Below are positions 40,745-51,791 of a DNA stretch of 64,000 nucleotides, piece after piece. The stretch spans positions 2,496,633-2,560,632 of the forward strand of contig NZ_KB907784.1 in the NCBI RefSeq assembly GCF_000382185.1, in the 5' to 3' direction. A model generated the notes under the pieces. That model searched no databases and was not told where the DNA came from. It saw nothing but the letters and a program-made list of their open reading frames with translations. How positions within the stretch are numbered: position 1 is the stretch's first letter; each line of letters begins with the position of its first letter. Source of the stretch: Bordetella sp. FB-8. GTDB taxonomy: Bacteria > Pseudomonadota > Gammaproteobacteria > Burkholderiales > Burkholderiaceae_B. The translations under genes and the position numbers were made by a program.

Positions 40745-41941
40745 ATGAACGGCGGCAGCGCCCACTGGAAACGCAATCTGATCGTCTGCGTCTTCGGCTC
40801 CTTCACCACGATCGTGGCGATGACGCTGCTGCTGCCGTTTCTGCCTTTGTATGTCGAGCAGTTGGGCGTGCGGGGCCATGCAGCCATCGTGCAATGGTCG
40901 GGTATCGCCTACGGCGCGACCTTCTTCTCCGCAGCCCTGACCGCGCCCCTGTGGGGCAGGCTGGCCGACCGCTACGGCCGCAAGCTCATGCTGATCCGGG
41001 CAAGTCTGGGCATGGCGATCGCCATGTCGCTGCTTGGCATGGCGCACAGCATCGGGCAACTGGTGCTGCTCAGGCTGCTGGCGGGCCTGCTCGGCGGTTA
41101 TGCCTCGGGCTCCACCGTGCTGGTCGCTTCCCAGACGCCCAAGGAGCGCACCGGCTGGGCGCTCGGCGTTCTGTCGGCAGGCATCATGACGGGCAATCTG
41201 GTCGGTCCTCTGATCGGCGGGCTGCTGCCGCCGCTCATCGGCATTCGCAACACCTTCCTGATGGCGGGCGGCGTCATTTTCGTTACTTTCCTGGGTACGA
41301 CCTTCCTGATCCGCGAAGAGGCGCATTCATCCACGGCGCAGGCCCGCAAGGCAGGCGGCTGGGCGCGTATTCCGGACAAGCAGCCGATTGTCGCGATGCT
41401 TGCGACGGGCCTGCTGCTGATGTTCGCCACGATGTCGATCGAGCCGATCATCACGGTCTATGTCGCGCAATTGGTCGATCCGGCGCGGGTGACCTTCGTC
41501 GCAGGGTTGGTGATGTCGGCGGCGGCCCTGGGCAGCATCCTGTCCTCGTCGCACCTGGGCAAGCTCGCCGATCGCGTCGGGCATTGGCGGATCATCATCG
41601 CCTGCCTGTTCGTCGCCGCGTTGCTCCTGGTTCCGCAGGCGTTCGTCACCCGAAGCTGGCAGCTCATCGCCCTGCGCTTTCTGATGGGACTGGCGCTGGG
41701 CGGGTTGCTGCCCTGCATCGCCAGCGTCATCCGCCACAACGTGCCGCAGACCCTAGTCGGCGGCGTCCTGGGCTATAGCGTGTCGGCGCAATATGCCGGC
41801 CAGGTGCTCGGACCGCTGAGCGCGGGCTTTGTCGCCGGTCACATCGGCATGCGCTCGGTTTTTCTCGGCACCGCCGTGTTGATGGCCGCCGGGGCGCTGG
41901 TCAACTTCTTCGTTGAGAGACGCCGTTCCGGGCAGGCTTGA
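40745..41941 (+). CDS. Multidrug-type MFS transporter
   Basis: A 398-residue transporter with 12 hydrophobic segments. The loop 2-3 motif GRLADRYGRKLMLI and the GGYASGSTVLVASQTPKERTG region resemble the MdtG-like DHA1 drug exporters. A second GKLADRVGHW in the middle reflects the internal duplication. It starts 3 nt after lptF, so it is very likely co-transcribed. Substrate unknown. Confidence 0.88.
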   Translation: MNGGSAHWKRNLIVCVFGSFTTIVAMTLLLPFLPLYVEQLGVRGHAAIVQWSGIAYGATFFSAALTAPLWGRLADRYGRKLMLIRASLGMAIAMSLLGMAHSIGQLVLLRLLAGLLGGYASGSTVLVASQTPKERTGWALGVLSAGIMTGNLVGPLIGGLLPPLIGIRNTFLMAGGVIFVTFLGTTFLIREEAHSSTAQARKAGGWARIPDKQPIVAMLATGLLLMFATMSIEPIITVYVAQLVDPARVTFVAGLVMSAAALGSILSSSHLGKLADRVGHWRIIIACLFVAALLLVPQAFVTRSWQLIALRFLMGLALGGLLPCIASVIRHNVPQTLVGGVLGYSVSAQYAGQVLGPLSAGFVAGHIGMRSVFLGTAVLMAAGALVNFFVERRRSGQA

Positions 41942-41984
41942 TGCAGGTCAGTCTGCTGCGGCTCGATGCACTAAATATATAAAC

Positions 41985-42018
41985 ATAAGTAATATAAATT
42001 TATTTCTTTATTACTTAT
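41985..42018. promoter_or_regulatory. Inverted repeat upstream of the CysB-type regulator
   Basis: ATAAGTAAT (41985-41993) and ATTACTTAT (42010-42018) are exact reverse complements separated by 16 bp in AT-rich DNA just before the regulator gene. It fits an autoregulatory LysR-type site, but the regulator has not been shown to bind here. Confidence 0.5.
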
Positions 42019-42048
42019 AATCAGGGCGTCATCATTGCGGGCCCTGCC

Positions 42049-43014
42049 ATGAATCTTCAGCAATTTCGCTTCGTACGCGAAACCATCCGGCGCGACTACA
42101 ACCTCACCGAGGCCGCCCGCACGCTCTACACCTCGCAGCCCGGCGTGTCCAAGGCCATCATCGAGTTCGAGGACGAGTTGGGCCTGAAGATATTCGAACG
42201 CCACGGCAAGCGCATCAAGGGTCTGACCAAGCCCGGCCAGGCCGTGGCGCAAGTCATCGATCGCATCATGCGCGAGGTCGACAATCTCAAGAAGGTCAGC
42301 GACGAATACGCGCGGCGCGACGAGGGCGGGCTGGTGATCGCCTGCACGCACACCCAGGCGCGCTATCTGCTGCCGCGAGTCATCCCCGAATTTCGCAAGC
42401 AGTTTCCCAAGGTGCGTCTTTCGCTGGCCGAAGGCAGCCCGGGCCAACTGGCCGAGATGGTGCTGCACGAGCAGGCCGATATGGCGCTTGCCACTGAGTC
42501 GCTGGCGCTCACGCCTGGCCTGGTGACCATGCCCGTGTATTCCTGGGAGCACGTGGTGGTGATACGCCGCGACCATCCCCTGGGCGACCTGACTTCCAGC
42601 GAGGCGCGCAACATCACGCTGGCGCAGCTGGCAGCCTATCCTATCGTGACCTACGACCGCGCCTTCACAGGCCGCACCACGATCGACGAAGTGTTCTCCA
42701 GCCAGGGCATGCATCCGGACATCGTGCTCGAGGCCATCGACGCCGACGTGATCAAGACCTATGTGGATGTGGGCATGGGCATCGGCATCATCGCGGGCGT
42801 GGCCTATGATCCGCGGCGCGATACCAACCTGGTGGGCCTGCCGGCGGGGCACTTGTTCGGCACGCACACCACGCGCGTCGGCCTGAAGGCGGGTGTCTTC
42901 CTGCGCGACTACGTCTATACCTTCCTGGAAATGCTGGCCCCTGGGCTCGAGCGCGAGGTGGTGGCCGAGGCGATGCTGGGTGTCGAACCCGAGCAACAGG
43001 CCGCCGCGGCCTAG
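42049..43014 (+). CDS. CysB-type LysR-family transcriptional regulator
   Basis: A 321-residue activator of the CysB/Cbl group, which controls sulfate assimilation genes in response to N-acetylserine or sulfate. The winged HTH (1-60) contains NLTEAARTLYTSQPGVSKAIIEFEDELGLKIF, very close to CysB. The effector domain has the TTHTQARY-like CTHTQARYLLP and THTTRVGLKAG. The name cysB is probable, but other CysB-type paralogues exist. No cys structural genes are in the window. Confidence 0.9.
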   Translation: MNLQQFRFVRETIRRDYNLTEAARTLYTSQPGVSKAIIEFEDELGLKIFERHGKRIKGLTKPGQAVAQVIDRIMREVDNLKKVSDEYARRDEGGLVIACTHTQARYLLPRVIPEFRKQFPKVRLSLAEGSPGQLAEMVLHEQADMALATESLALTPGLVTMPVYSWEHVVVIRRDHPLGDLTSSEARNITLAQLAAYPIVTYDRAFTGRTTIDEVFSSQGMHPDIVLEAIDADVIKTYVDVGMGIGIIAGVAYDPRRDTNLVGLPAGHLFGTHTTRVGLKAGVFLRDYVYTFLEMLAPGLEREVVAEAMLGVEPEQQAAAA

Positions 43015-43062
43015 AGTCGGCTCTCCGAAGCTGCGCGATGATAGGTGCTCGATTGTTCTGTA

Positions 43063-43097
43063 ATCTTTATCTTCATATTTAATATGAAGATAAAGAT
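43063..43097. repeat. Perfect 35-bp AT-rich palindrome
   Basis: Arms ATCTTTATCTTCATATT and AATATGAAGATAAAGAT are exact reverse complements of 17 bp around a single T. It starts 49 nt after the CysB-type gene. There is no T run, so it is not a classical terminator, though it could end transcription or be a protein-binding site. Confidence 0.9.
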
Positions 43098-43350
43098 GTA
43101 ATTCCGTTTAATTGCCGGCTGATATCGCAATAGGGTCCATATTGCGACAAACCCCAAACCCATTCTTCTCGGCCTCGATGCCCTCCAGGCCTGGGACGCC
43201 GAACTCGCCTTCGCGCACTTGAATGCCCGGGGTGAAGCCGACACCAAATGCATGGCCGAGCGCCCGAGGCGGCCGACAGCCGTTTAATGGGCTTGAATCG
43301 ATCATGCCGCTTGCGTGGCGATGGGAGCGTCGTTTTTCAGTCGCGGCGCG
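43098..43350. other. Region between the palindrome and the NlpC/P60 gene
   Basis: This stretch is open in coding-like frames on both strands. Minus frame 43108-43305 ends ...GFTPGIQVREGEFG... and plus frame about 43130-43287 reads ...LLGLDALQAWDAELAFAHL.... Neither has a recognisable start, ribosome-binding site or family. It may be a gene remnant. I do not call a gene. Confidence 0.35.
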
Positions 43351-43986
43351 TTAGCGCTGCGAAGTGCGCAGCCGCGCGTTGTTGTACGCCACCCGCATGG
43401 GAATGCGGCGCGCGCCGGTATAGCGGCTGTTCCAGTAGGCGATGGTCATGTCATCGATGCGCACCACGCCGCCGGTGCTGGGCGCGTCGACGAAGCGGTC
43501 CGCGCCCAGATAGATGCCCACGTGCGAATAGCGTGCGCCCATGGTGTTGAAGAACACCAGGTCGCCGGGGCGCAGTTGGCTGCGCGGGATCGGGATGCCG
43601 AAGGCGGCCTGTTCCGCGGCGTTGCGCGGCAGCTTCATGCCCAGGGAACGCTCGGCAGCATACTGGATCAGTCCACTGCAATCGAAACCCGTGGCCGGCG
43701 AATCGCCGCCGTAGCGATAGGGTGTTCCCAACTGCTCCAGGGCTTCGCTGAGAATCGGATAGTGCGAATGGCCGTGCAGCGCGTCCCGCGCGTACTGGGC
43801 GGCAATCAGCGCACCAATGGGGTCGTTCGAATGCGCGGCCATCTCCTCGGCGTTGATCGCGGCATCCGAACCCCCGTTCATGCCCGCGCAGCCGGCTAGC
43901 GTGGCCAGCGCGGCGACGGCCATGGCCCTGCGCAGCCAGGCTGCGGGGGCAAGGGTGGGTCGGTCTGCGGTCCGGGTTGCTTGCAT
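43351..43986 (-). CDS. NlpC/P60 (C40) family lipoprotein peptidase
   Basis: A 211-residue envelope protein with a signal peptide and lipobox-like ALAGC near residues 28-33, and an NlpC/P60 catalytic domain. The cysteine lies in GFDCSGLIQYAAE near 100 and the histidine in YSHVGIYLG near 153. Such enzymes cut peptidoglycan stem peptides. It is divergent from prpE. Confidence 0.88.
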   Translation of the reverse strand: MQATRTADRPTLAPAAWLRRAMAVAALATLAGCAGMNGGSDAAINAEEMAAHSNDPIGALIAAQYARDALHGHSHYPILSEALEQLGTPYRYGGDSPATGFDCSGLIQYAAERSLGMKLPRNAAEQAAFGIPIPRSQLRPGDLVFFNTMGARYSHVGIYLGADRFVDAPSTGGVVRIDDMTIAYWNSRYTGARRIPMRVAYNNARLRTSQR

Positions 43987-44066
43987 GCGCGGCGTCGTGG
44001 AAACTTGCGTAGCGAAAGGAGTGCGTCTGGGAACTGCCCGGAACTATATCAAAGCAGGAGACAAAA

Positions 44067-45956
44067 GTGAATAAAATCATGGATTTCCATCGTGAATCTA
44101 TAGCGAATCGCGAGGAGTTCTGGCGCCGGGAGGCAGAGCGCATACACTGGGATGCGCCCTTTGCCCGGGTACTGGACGACAGCCGCCCGCCTTTCGCGCG
44201 CTGGTTCGTGGGCGGACGCACCAACCTCTGCTACAACGCGGTCGACCGCTGGCTGCCCCAGTACGCCGACCGTCCGGCCTTGGTCTGGGTGTCGACCGAG
44301 GTCGATCAGGAGCGCGTCTACACCCGCCGTCAGCTCTACGACGAAGTCAACGCCGTGGCTGCCATGCTGCGCGCGCTGGGTGTCGAGTGCGGCGACCGGG
44401 TGCTGCTCTATATGCCCATGGTGCCCGAGGCGGTGTTCGCCATGCTGGCCTGCGCGCGCATCGGCGCGGTGCATTCGGTGGTGTTCGGCGGCTTCGCCTC
44501 GGTGAACCTGGCGCAGCGCATCGACGATGCGGCGCCCAAGGTGGTGATGAGCGCCGACGGCGGCTCGCGCGCCGGCAAGGTGCAGGCCTACAAGCCCTTG
44601 CTGGACAGGGCCTTGGGCCTGTGTGCCAAGCCGCCTGAATCGGTGGTGATCCTCGATCGTGGGCTGGCGCCCTGGGAGACCGTGGCCGGACGCGACCTGG
44701 ACTATGCGCAACTGCGCCGCGAGCATTGGGGGCAGCATGTGCCCATAACGTGGCTGGAGTCGTCCGAGCCCAGCTACGTGCTGTACACCTCGGGCACCAC
44801 CGGCAGGCCCAAGGGCGTGCAGCGCGACACCGGCGGCTATGCCGTGGCGCTGGCCGCCTCCATGGAATACATCTTCGATGGCAAGCCGGGAGACACTTAT
44901 TTCTGCACCAGCGATATAGGTTGGGTGGTGGGGCATTCCTACATTGTCTACGGCCCGCTCATCGGCGGGCAGACCACCATCCTCTATGAAGGCACGCCGG
45001 TGCGTCCCGACGGCGCGATCCTGTGGCGGCTGGTCGAGCGCTTTCGCGTCAATGCGCTTTTTTCCTCGCCCACGGCGGTGCGCGTGCTCAAGCGCCAGGA
45101 TCCGGCCCTGCTCAAGCGGCACGATCTTTCCTCGCTGCGGACCGTGTACCTGGCGGGCGAGCCGCTGGACGAACCCACGGCGCGCTGGCTGTCGGAAGGA
45201 CTGGGCAAGCCCGTCATCGACAACTATTGGCAGACCGAGTCGGGCTGGCCCATCCTGTCGGCACAGCCCGGCGTGGAGCGCACACCAGTGCGTCTGGGCA
45301 GCCCGTCCTTTCCGACCTACGGTTTTGACGTGCGCGTAGTCAGCGAAACCACCGGCCAGGACCTGCAAGTGGGCCAGAAAGGCGTGGTGGCTATCGTACC
45401 GCCGCTGCCGCCGGGCGCCATGTCCACTATCTGGGGCGACGATGAACGCTTCGTGCAGACCTATTTCACCTCCATTCCGGGCAGGCAGTATTACTCGAGC
45501 TTCGATTGGGGCAGGGTGGACGCGGACGGCTACTGGTTCATTCTGGGTCGCACCGACGATGTGATCAACGTAGCCGGGCATCGCCTGGGCACGCGCGAAA
45601 TCGAGGAATCGGTCAGCAGCCACGCCGCCGTGGCCGAGTGCGCGGTGGTCGGGGTGGCCGACGAACTCAAAGGTCAGGTCGCCACGGCTTTCGTCGTGCT
45701 CAGGCAAGCCGCGCAGGCGCAGGACGCCGACGCGGCCCGCGCGCTGGAAGGCGATATCATGCGCCTGGTGGAACAGCAGCTCGGCGCCGTGGCGCGTCCC
45801 GCGCGCATCCGTTTTGTCGGCGCCCTGCCCAAGACCCGATCGGGCAAGGTGCTGCGACGGGCTATCGTGGCCGTGTGCGAAAAGCGCGATCCGGGCGATC
45901 TCACCACCATCGAAGATCCCTCAGCACTCGAACAGATCAAGGAATCCCTGCAATGA
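44067..45956 (+). CDS. prpE: Propionyl-CoA synthetase
   Basis: A 629-residue AMP-forming ligase activating propionate. The ATP-binding YTSGTTGRPKGVQRDTGG motif is near residue 240, and the NYWQTESGWPI and catalytic KTRSGKVLRR (near the C-terminus) motifs follow. The block [20 protein letters not shown] with SADGGSRAGKV is typical of PrpE rather than Acs. It uses GTG at 44067 with CAGGAG 6 nt upstream; the ATG at 44079 is a weaker choice. Its TGA overlaps the next gene's ATG. No prpBC genes are nearby. Confidence 0.92.
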   Translation: MNKIMDFHRESIANREEFWRREAERIHWDAPFARVLDDSRPPFARWFVGGRTNLCYNAVDRWLPQYADRPALVWVSTEVDQERVYTRRQLYDEVNAVAAMLRALGVECGDRVLLYMPMVPEAVFAMLACARIGAVHSVVFGGFASVNLAQRIDDAAPKVVMSADGGSRAGKVQAYKPLLDRALGLCAKPPESVVILDRGLAPWETVAGRDLDYAQLRREHWGQHVPITWLESSEPSYVLYTSGTTGRPKGVQRDTGGYAVALAASMEYIFDGKPGDTYFCTSDIGWVVGHSYIVYGPLIGGQTTILYEGTPVRPDGAILWRLVERFRVNALFSSPTAVRVLKRQDPALLKRHDLSSLRTVYLAGEPLDEPTARWLSEGLGKPVIDNYWQTESGWPILSAQPGVERTPVRLGSPSFPTYGFDVRVVSETTGQDLQVGQKGVVAIVPPLPPGAMSTIWGDDERFVQTYFTSIPGRQYYSSFDWGRVDADGYWFILGRTDDVINVAGHRLGTREIEESVSSHAAVAECAVVGVADELKGQVATAFVVLRQAAQAQDADAARALEGDIMRLVEQQLGAVARPARIRFVGALPKTRSGKVLRRAIVAVCEKRDPGDLTTIEDPSALEQIKESLQ

Positions 45957-46357
45957 AGACCAAAGCCGTACTGGGCGCGCAAGACGTGAAGAACATCCTG
46001 GCCGCCGCCGAGGCGCACGCCCTCGAGAACAACTGGGCGGTGACCATCGCGGTGGCCGACGACGGCGGGCATCTGCTTGGCCTGCTGCGCGGCGACGGCG
46101 CGCCGCCCGTTTCGTCGCACATCGCGCCGGCCAAGGCGCGTACCGCGGCGATCGGCCGGCGCGAGTCCAAGGGCTATGAAGACATCATCAACCAGGGGCG
46201 TTATTCCTTTCTCTCGGCACCGCTTGAAGGCATGCTCGAAGGTGGCGTGCCCGTGGTGGTCGACGGCCAGGTGATCGGCGCGGTGGGCGTCTCCGGCGTG
46301 AAGTCCAACGAGGATGCCGAGATCGCCCGCGCCGGCATCGCCGCACTCGGTCTGTGA
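45953..46357 (+). CDS. GlcG/HbpS-like (DUF336-type) protein
   Basis: A 134-residue protein of the GlcG/HbpS fold: NWAVTIAVADDGGHLLGLLR, IAPAKARTAAIGRR and the C-terminal GGVPVVVDGQVIGAVGVSG are typical. Members bind heme or cobalamin or accompany glycolate and propanediol genes, but function is unsettled. Its ATG overlaps the prpE stop (45953-45956) and its own stop overlaps the next gene's GTG (46354-46357), so it lies in a tightly coupled three-gene operon. Confidence 0.88.
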   Translation: MKTKAVLGAQDVKNILAAAEAHALENNWAVTIAVADDGGHLLGLLRGDGAPPVSSHIAPAKARTAAIGRRESKGYEDIINQGRYSFLSAPLEGMLEGGVPVVVDGQVIGAVGVSGVKSNEDAEIARAGIAALGL

Positions 46358-47670
46358 GCCAAGTCCTGTCCGCCGATGCCGCGGCCGCCGATGCCGGCGG
46401 GGCGCTCAATCCCGGCGTGACGCGGCGCGAGGTATGGGCCTGGGCGATGTACGACTTCGCCAATTCGGGCTATTCCACCGTCATCATCACCACGGTTTTT
46501 TCCGCCTATTTCGTCGGCGTGGTGGGCGGCGGGGCCCCCTGGGCCACGTTGGCCTGGACATCGGGGCTGTCGCTGTCCTATCTCTGCCTCATGCTCACCA
46601 TGCCCACGCTGGGGGCGCGCGCCGACGCGCGCGCGGGCAAGCGCCGTCTGCTCTATAGCAGCACCGTGGGCCACGTGGCTTTCATGCTGCTGCTCATCTG
46701 GGCCGGACCGGGCGATGTCTGGCTGGCGCTGGTGGGGGTGGCCTGTTCCAACTACTGCTATTGCATGGGCGAGTCCGTGGTGGCGGCCTTCCTGCCCGAG
46801 CTGGCGCGGCCCCATGCATTGGGGCGCGTGTCGGGCTGGGGTTGGAGCTTCGGCTATTGTGGCGGCATGCTCAGCCTGGGACTGTCGCTGGCGGTGGTGC
46901 TTGCCAGCCAGGCCCACGGCCTGCAGGCGCCGCGCTACGTGCCCTGGGTCGTCATGGTCACGGCCGCGGTGTTCGTATTGGCGGCGCTGCCGTCCTTTCT
47001 TATGCTGCGCGAGCGGTCGCGCCCGCGCGACCTGCCCCTGCAGAGCCTGTGGCGGGATATGCGCGACATGTTGGCACGCCTGGCCCGGCTTTGGCGCGAG
47101 ACCGGCGCCGACCATCCCCAGTACCGCCGCCTGCTGATGTGCTGCGCCTGTTATCAGGCCGGCATCTCGGTGGTCATCACGCTGGCCGCGGTCTATGCCC
47201 AGCAAGTCATGGGATTCGGCATGGCGCAGACCATGCTGATGGTGTTCACCGTGAATATCGCCGCCGCGGCAGGCGCCTTCGCCTTCGGCTATGCGCAGGA
47301 CCGCATCGGCCACAAGCGCGCCCTGGCGATCACGCTGTGCGGCTGGATCGCCATGGTGCTGACGGCCTATGCCGCAGTCACCGTGCCGGTGTTCTGGGCC
47401 GCGGCCTTTCTCGCCGGCCTGTGCATGGGCACCAGCCAGAGCGCGGGGCGGGCCATGGTGGGCGTGTTCGCGCCGGCCGGCCGCCTGGCCGAGTTCTTCG
47501 CCTTGTGGACCTTCGCGGTGCAGTTGGCCGCGGTGGTGGGGCCGTTGACCTACGGCCTGGTCACCTGGGTCACCCACGGCAATCAACGCCTGGCCATCCT
47601 GGTCACCGGCCTGTTCTTCGTGGGAGGCCTGGCCTTGCTGGCGCGCGTGCAGGTGCCGCGCCGCAACTGA
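46354..47670 (+). CDS. UMF1-family MFS transporter
   Basis: A 438-residue protein with 12 hydrophobic segments. It begins with GTG (MSQVLSADAAAADAGG), then REVWAWAMYDFANSGYSTVIITTVF, the signature of the Atg22/UMF1 transporter family. A loop motif GARADARAGKRRLLYSSTVG follows. Family members are amino-acid or unknown-substrate carriers. The operon with prpE and the GlcG-like gene suggests that it moves a short-chain acid or related compound, but this is an inference. Confidence 0.88.
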   Translation: MSQVLSADAAAADAGGALNPGVTRREVWAWAMYDFANSGYSTVIITTVFSAYFVGVVGGGAPWATLAWTSGLSLSYLCLMLTMPTLGARADARAGKRRLLYSSTVGHVAFMLLLIWAGPGDVWLALVGVACSNYCYCMGESVVAAFLPELARPHALGRVSGWGWSFGYCGGMLSLGLSLAVVLASQAHGLQAPRYVPWVVMVTAAVFVLAALPSFLMLRERSRPRDLPLQSLWRDMRDMLARLARLWRETGADHPQYRRLLMCCACYQAGISVVITLAAVYAQQVMGFGMAQTMLMVFTVNIAAAAGAFAFGYAQDRIGHKRALAITLCGWIAMVLTAYAAVTVPVFWAAAFLAGLCMGTSQSAGRAMVGVFAPAGRLAEFFALWTFAVQLAAVVGPLTYGLVTWVTHGNQRLAILVTGLFFVGGLALLARVQVPRRN

Positions 47671-47785
47671 AGCGGCAATTCCTTGATCTTGGTCAGTCAG
47701 GTGCAAGTAAGAGCGAAGCGATACGGTGGCAAAGTTGTATAACCCAAATAACGGTATTGAAAAAAACCCTAAACGGAGACTTAGC

Positions 47786-49765
<1,980 letters not shown>

Positions 49766-49886
49766 TGCTACAGTCCTCGGGTTCCCGCGGTTGCCTCGAG
49801 TGCCTCCAGGGCTGGGCTGTGCCCAGCCCGATCCCTGCGGGGGAGCAGAGCACTCGGGGCGGTTCGGCGTTTTCCTGGAGTATCCG

Positions 49887-50903
49887 ATGATCGATTTGCG
49901 CAGCGACACCGTCACCCGTCCCACCCAGGCCATGCTCCAGGCCATGATGCAGGCCCCGGTGGGCGATGACGTATTGGGAGACGATCCCACGATTATGCGT
50001 TTGCAGGCGGTTGCCGCCGAACGTGCAGGCAAGCAGGCCGGACTGTTCTTCCCCTCCGGCACCCAGAGCAATCTGGGCGCCCTCATGGCGCACTGCGATC
50101 GGGGCGACGAGTACCTGGTGGGCCAGCTCGCGCACACCTATAAGTACGAAGGCGGCGGCGCCGCCGTGCTGGGCAGCATCCAGCCCCAGCCCATCGAACA
50201 TGCCGCGGACGGTACGCTGCCGCTGGAAAAGCTCAAGGCCGCGGTCAAGGTGAAAGGCAATCCGCATTTTGCCAACACCAAGCTGCTGGCCCTGGAAAAC
50301 ACATTCGGCGGCAAGGTGATACCGCAGGACTATGTGCGCGAAGCCACCGATTGGGCGCATTCCATTGGCTTATCGACCCACCTGGACGGGGCCCGGGTGT
50401 TCAACGCGTCGGTTGCCAGCGGATTGTCCTTGAAGGCGCTGTGCGAGACGTTCGATAGCGCGTCGATCTGTTTTTCCAAGGGCCTGGGCACACCGGTCGG
50501 TTCCGTGCTGGTGGGCAGCCAGGCCCTGATCGACAAGGCCTACCGCTGGCGCAAGGTGCTGGGCGGCGGCCTGCGGCAGGGAGGTATTCTGGCCGCGGCG
50601 TGCCTGTACGCGCTGGACCACAATGTCGAACGCCTGGCGCAGGACCATGCCAATGCAGGGCGCCTGGCCGCCGGGCTGCAGAGCCTGCCGGGCGTGAGGT
50701 CGGTATCGCACTCGACCAATATGGTGATGGTCGATTTCGAGCCTTCGGTCTGCGAAGGTCTGTTTGCGCAATTGAAGGCGCAGGACATCCTGGTTCTGGG
50801 CGCCTACGGCGGCCCTACCCGCCTGGTCACGCATATGGACGTGTCCCAGGCGGACGTGGACCGCGTGGTCTCGGTTGCCAAGGCGTATCTTTCTAGGCCT
50901 TGA
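49887..50903 (+). CDS. ltaE: Low-specificity L-threonine aldolase
   Basis: A 338-residue PLP enzyme cleaving threonine to glycine and acetaldehyde. The N-terminal IDLRSDTVTRPTQAM, the LHLDGAR-type STHLDGARVFNA and the PLP-lysine block SICFSKGLGTPVGSVL identify the family. The ATG at 49887 gives the usual length. Its 3' end overlaps the convergent epimerase gene by 11 bases. Confidence 0.94.
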   Translation: MIDLRSDTVTRPTQAMLQAMMQAPVGDDVLGDDPTIMRLQAVAAERAGKQAGLFFPSGTQSNLGALMAHCDRGDEYLVGQLAHTYKYEGGGAAVLGSIQPQPIEHAADGTLPLEKLKAAVKVKGNPHFANTKLLALENTFGGKVIPQDYVREATDWAHSIGLSTHLDGARVFNASVASGLSLKALCETFDSASICFSKGLGTPVGSVLVGSQALIDKAYRWRKVLGGGLRQGGILAAACLYALDHNVERLAQDHANAGRLAAGLQSLPGVRSVSHSTNMVMVDFEPSVCEGLFAQLKAQDILVLGAYGGPTRLVTHMDVSQADVDRVVSVAKAYLSRP

Positions 50904-51729
50904 TCAAGGCGGCATAGCCGGCCCGCGCGTCGGGCCAACGCGGCGAGTAGCCGCTCGATTTCAGGCGGGCATTGCTCAGTCGCTTGCTGCCTATACCCGC
51001 TGGCGCCGGACCGGATGCCGGCGCGGCCGCGCCCAGCAGGTCGGCCAGGTGTGCGTACAGTTCGTGCAAGGGCAGCGGCGTGTCGTCACAGCCGATGTAG
51101 ACCGGCTGCGCCTGGGCCAGGGCCAGCAGATGCACGATGGCCGCCGCCGCGTCGTCCACGTGGATGCGGTTGGCCCAATGCGGCGGATCCATTGGCGCGC
51201 GGGCCTGTCCGGCGCGCAGGCGATCCAACAATTGCGTGCGGCCCGGGCCATAGATTCCAGCCAGGCGCAGCGCCACGGCGGGCAATCCTTGATCCGCCAG
51301 CCAGCGTTCCGTTTCAAGCAGGATGCGGCCGTTGTAGCCTGTCGGAGCGGGCGGCGTGTCCTCGTCGACCCAGCCGCCGGCATGCTCGCCGTAGACCGCG
51401 GACGAAGAAACAAATACCACGCGCCGCAGGGCGCTGCGGTCTAGCGCAGCGAACACATGCTTGACGCCGTCTGTGAAAACTCTGGCATAGTCCTGCGGGT
51501 TGCGTCCGTCCGGCGCGGTGACCCAGGCTACGTGCGTGATGCCGCGCGGCAGGCCGAGCAGGGTGTCGGGCCGGCCGACATCGGCCGCGAGATTATGCAG
51601 GCGCTCATGCGCCGCTGCCGCCGGATGCCGGCGCAGGGTCCAGACCTCGTCTGCCTGCGCCAGCAGCGCTCCTGCCGCGCGCATGCCCAGGTCGCCCGCT
51701 CCGACCAGCAATATGCGTCTGCCATTCAT
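50893..51729 (-). CDS. NAD(P)-dependent epimerase/dehydratase-like protein
   Basis: A 278-residue extended-SDR protein like E. coli YeeZ. The cofactor loop ILLVGAGDLGMRAAG is at 5-19. Further marks are VVFVSSSAVYGEHAG, and RLAGIYGPGRTQLL. The catalytic YxxxK appears altered (no clear Y-x3-K after the SSSAVYG block), so enzymatic activity is unsure. The ATG at 51729 is chosen. Confidence 0.85.
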   Translation of the reverse strand: MNGRRILLVGAGDLGMRAAGALLAQADEVWTLRRHPAAAAHERLHNLAADVGRPDTLLGLPRGITHVAWVTAPDGRNPQDYARVFTDGVKHVFAALDRSALRRVVFVSSSAVYGEHAGGWVDEDTPPAPTGYNGRILLETERWLADQGLPAVALRLAGIYGPGRTQLLDRLRAGQARAPMDPPHWANRIHVDDAAAAIVHLLALAQAQPVYIGCDDTPLPLHELYAHLADLLGAAAPASGPAPAGIGSKRLSNARLKSSGYSPRWPDARAGYAALIKA

Positions 51730-51791
51730 GTTTGCCGCTCGTGAATAAGCGCTGGTGGCACCCGGCTGGCGGGCGCGCGGCCGGCGCAAAG

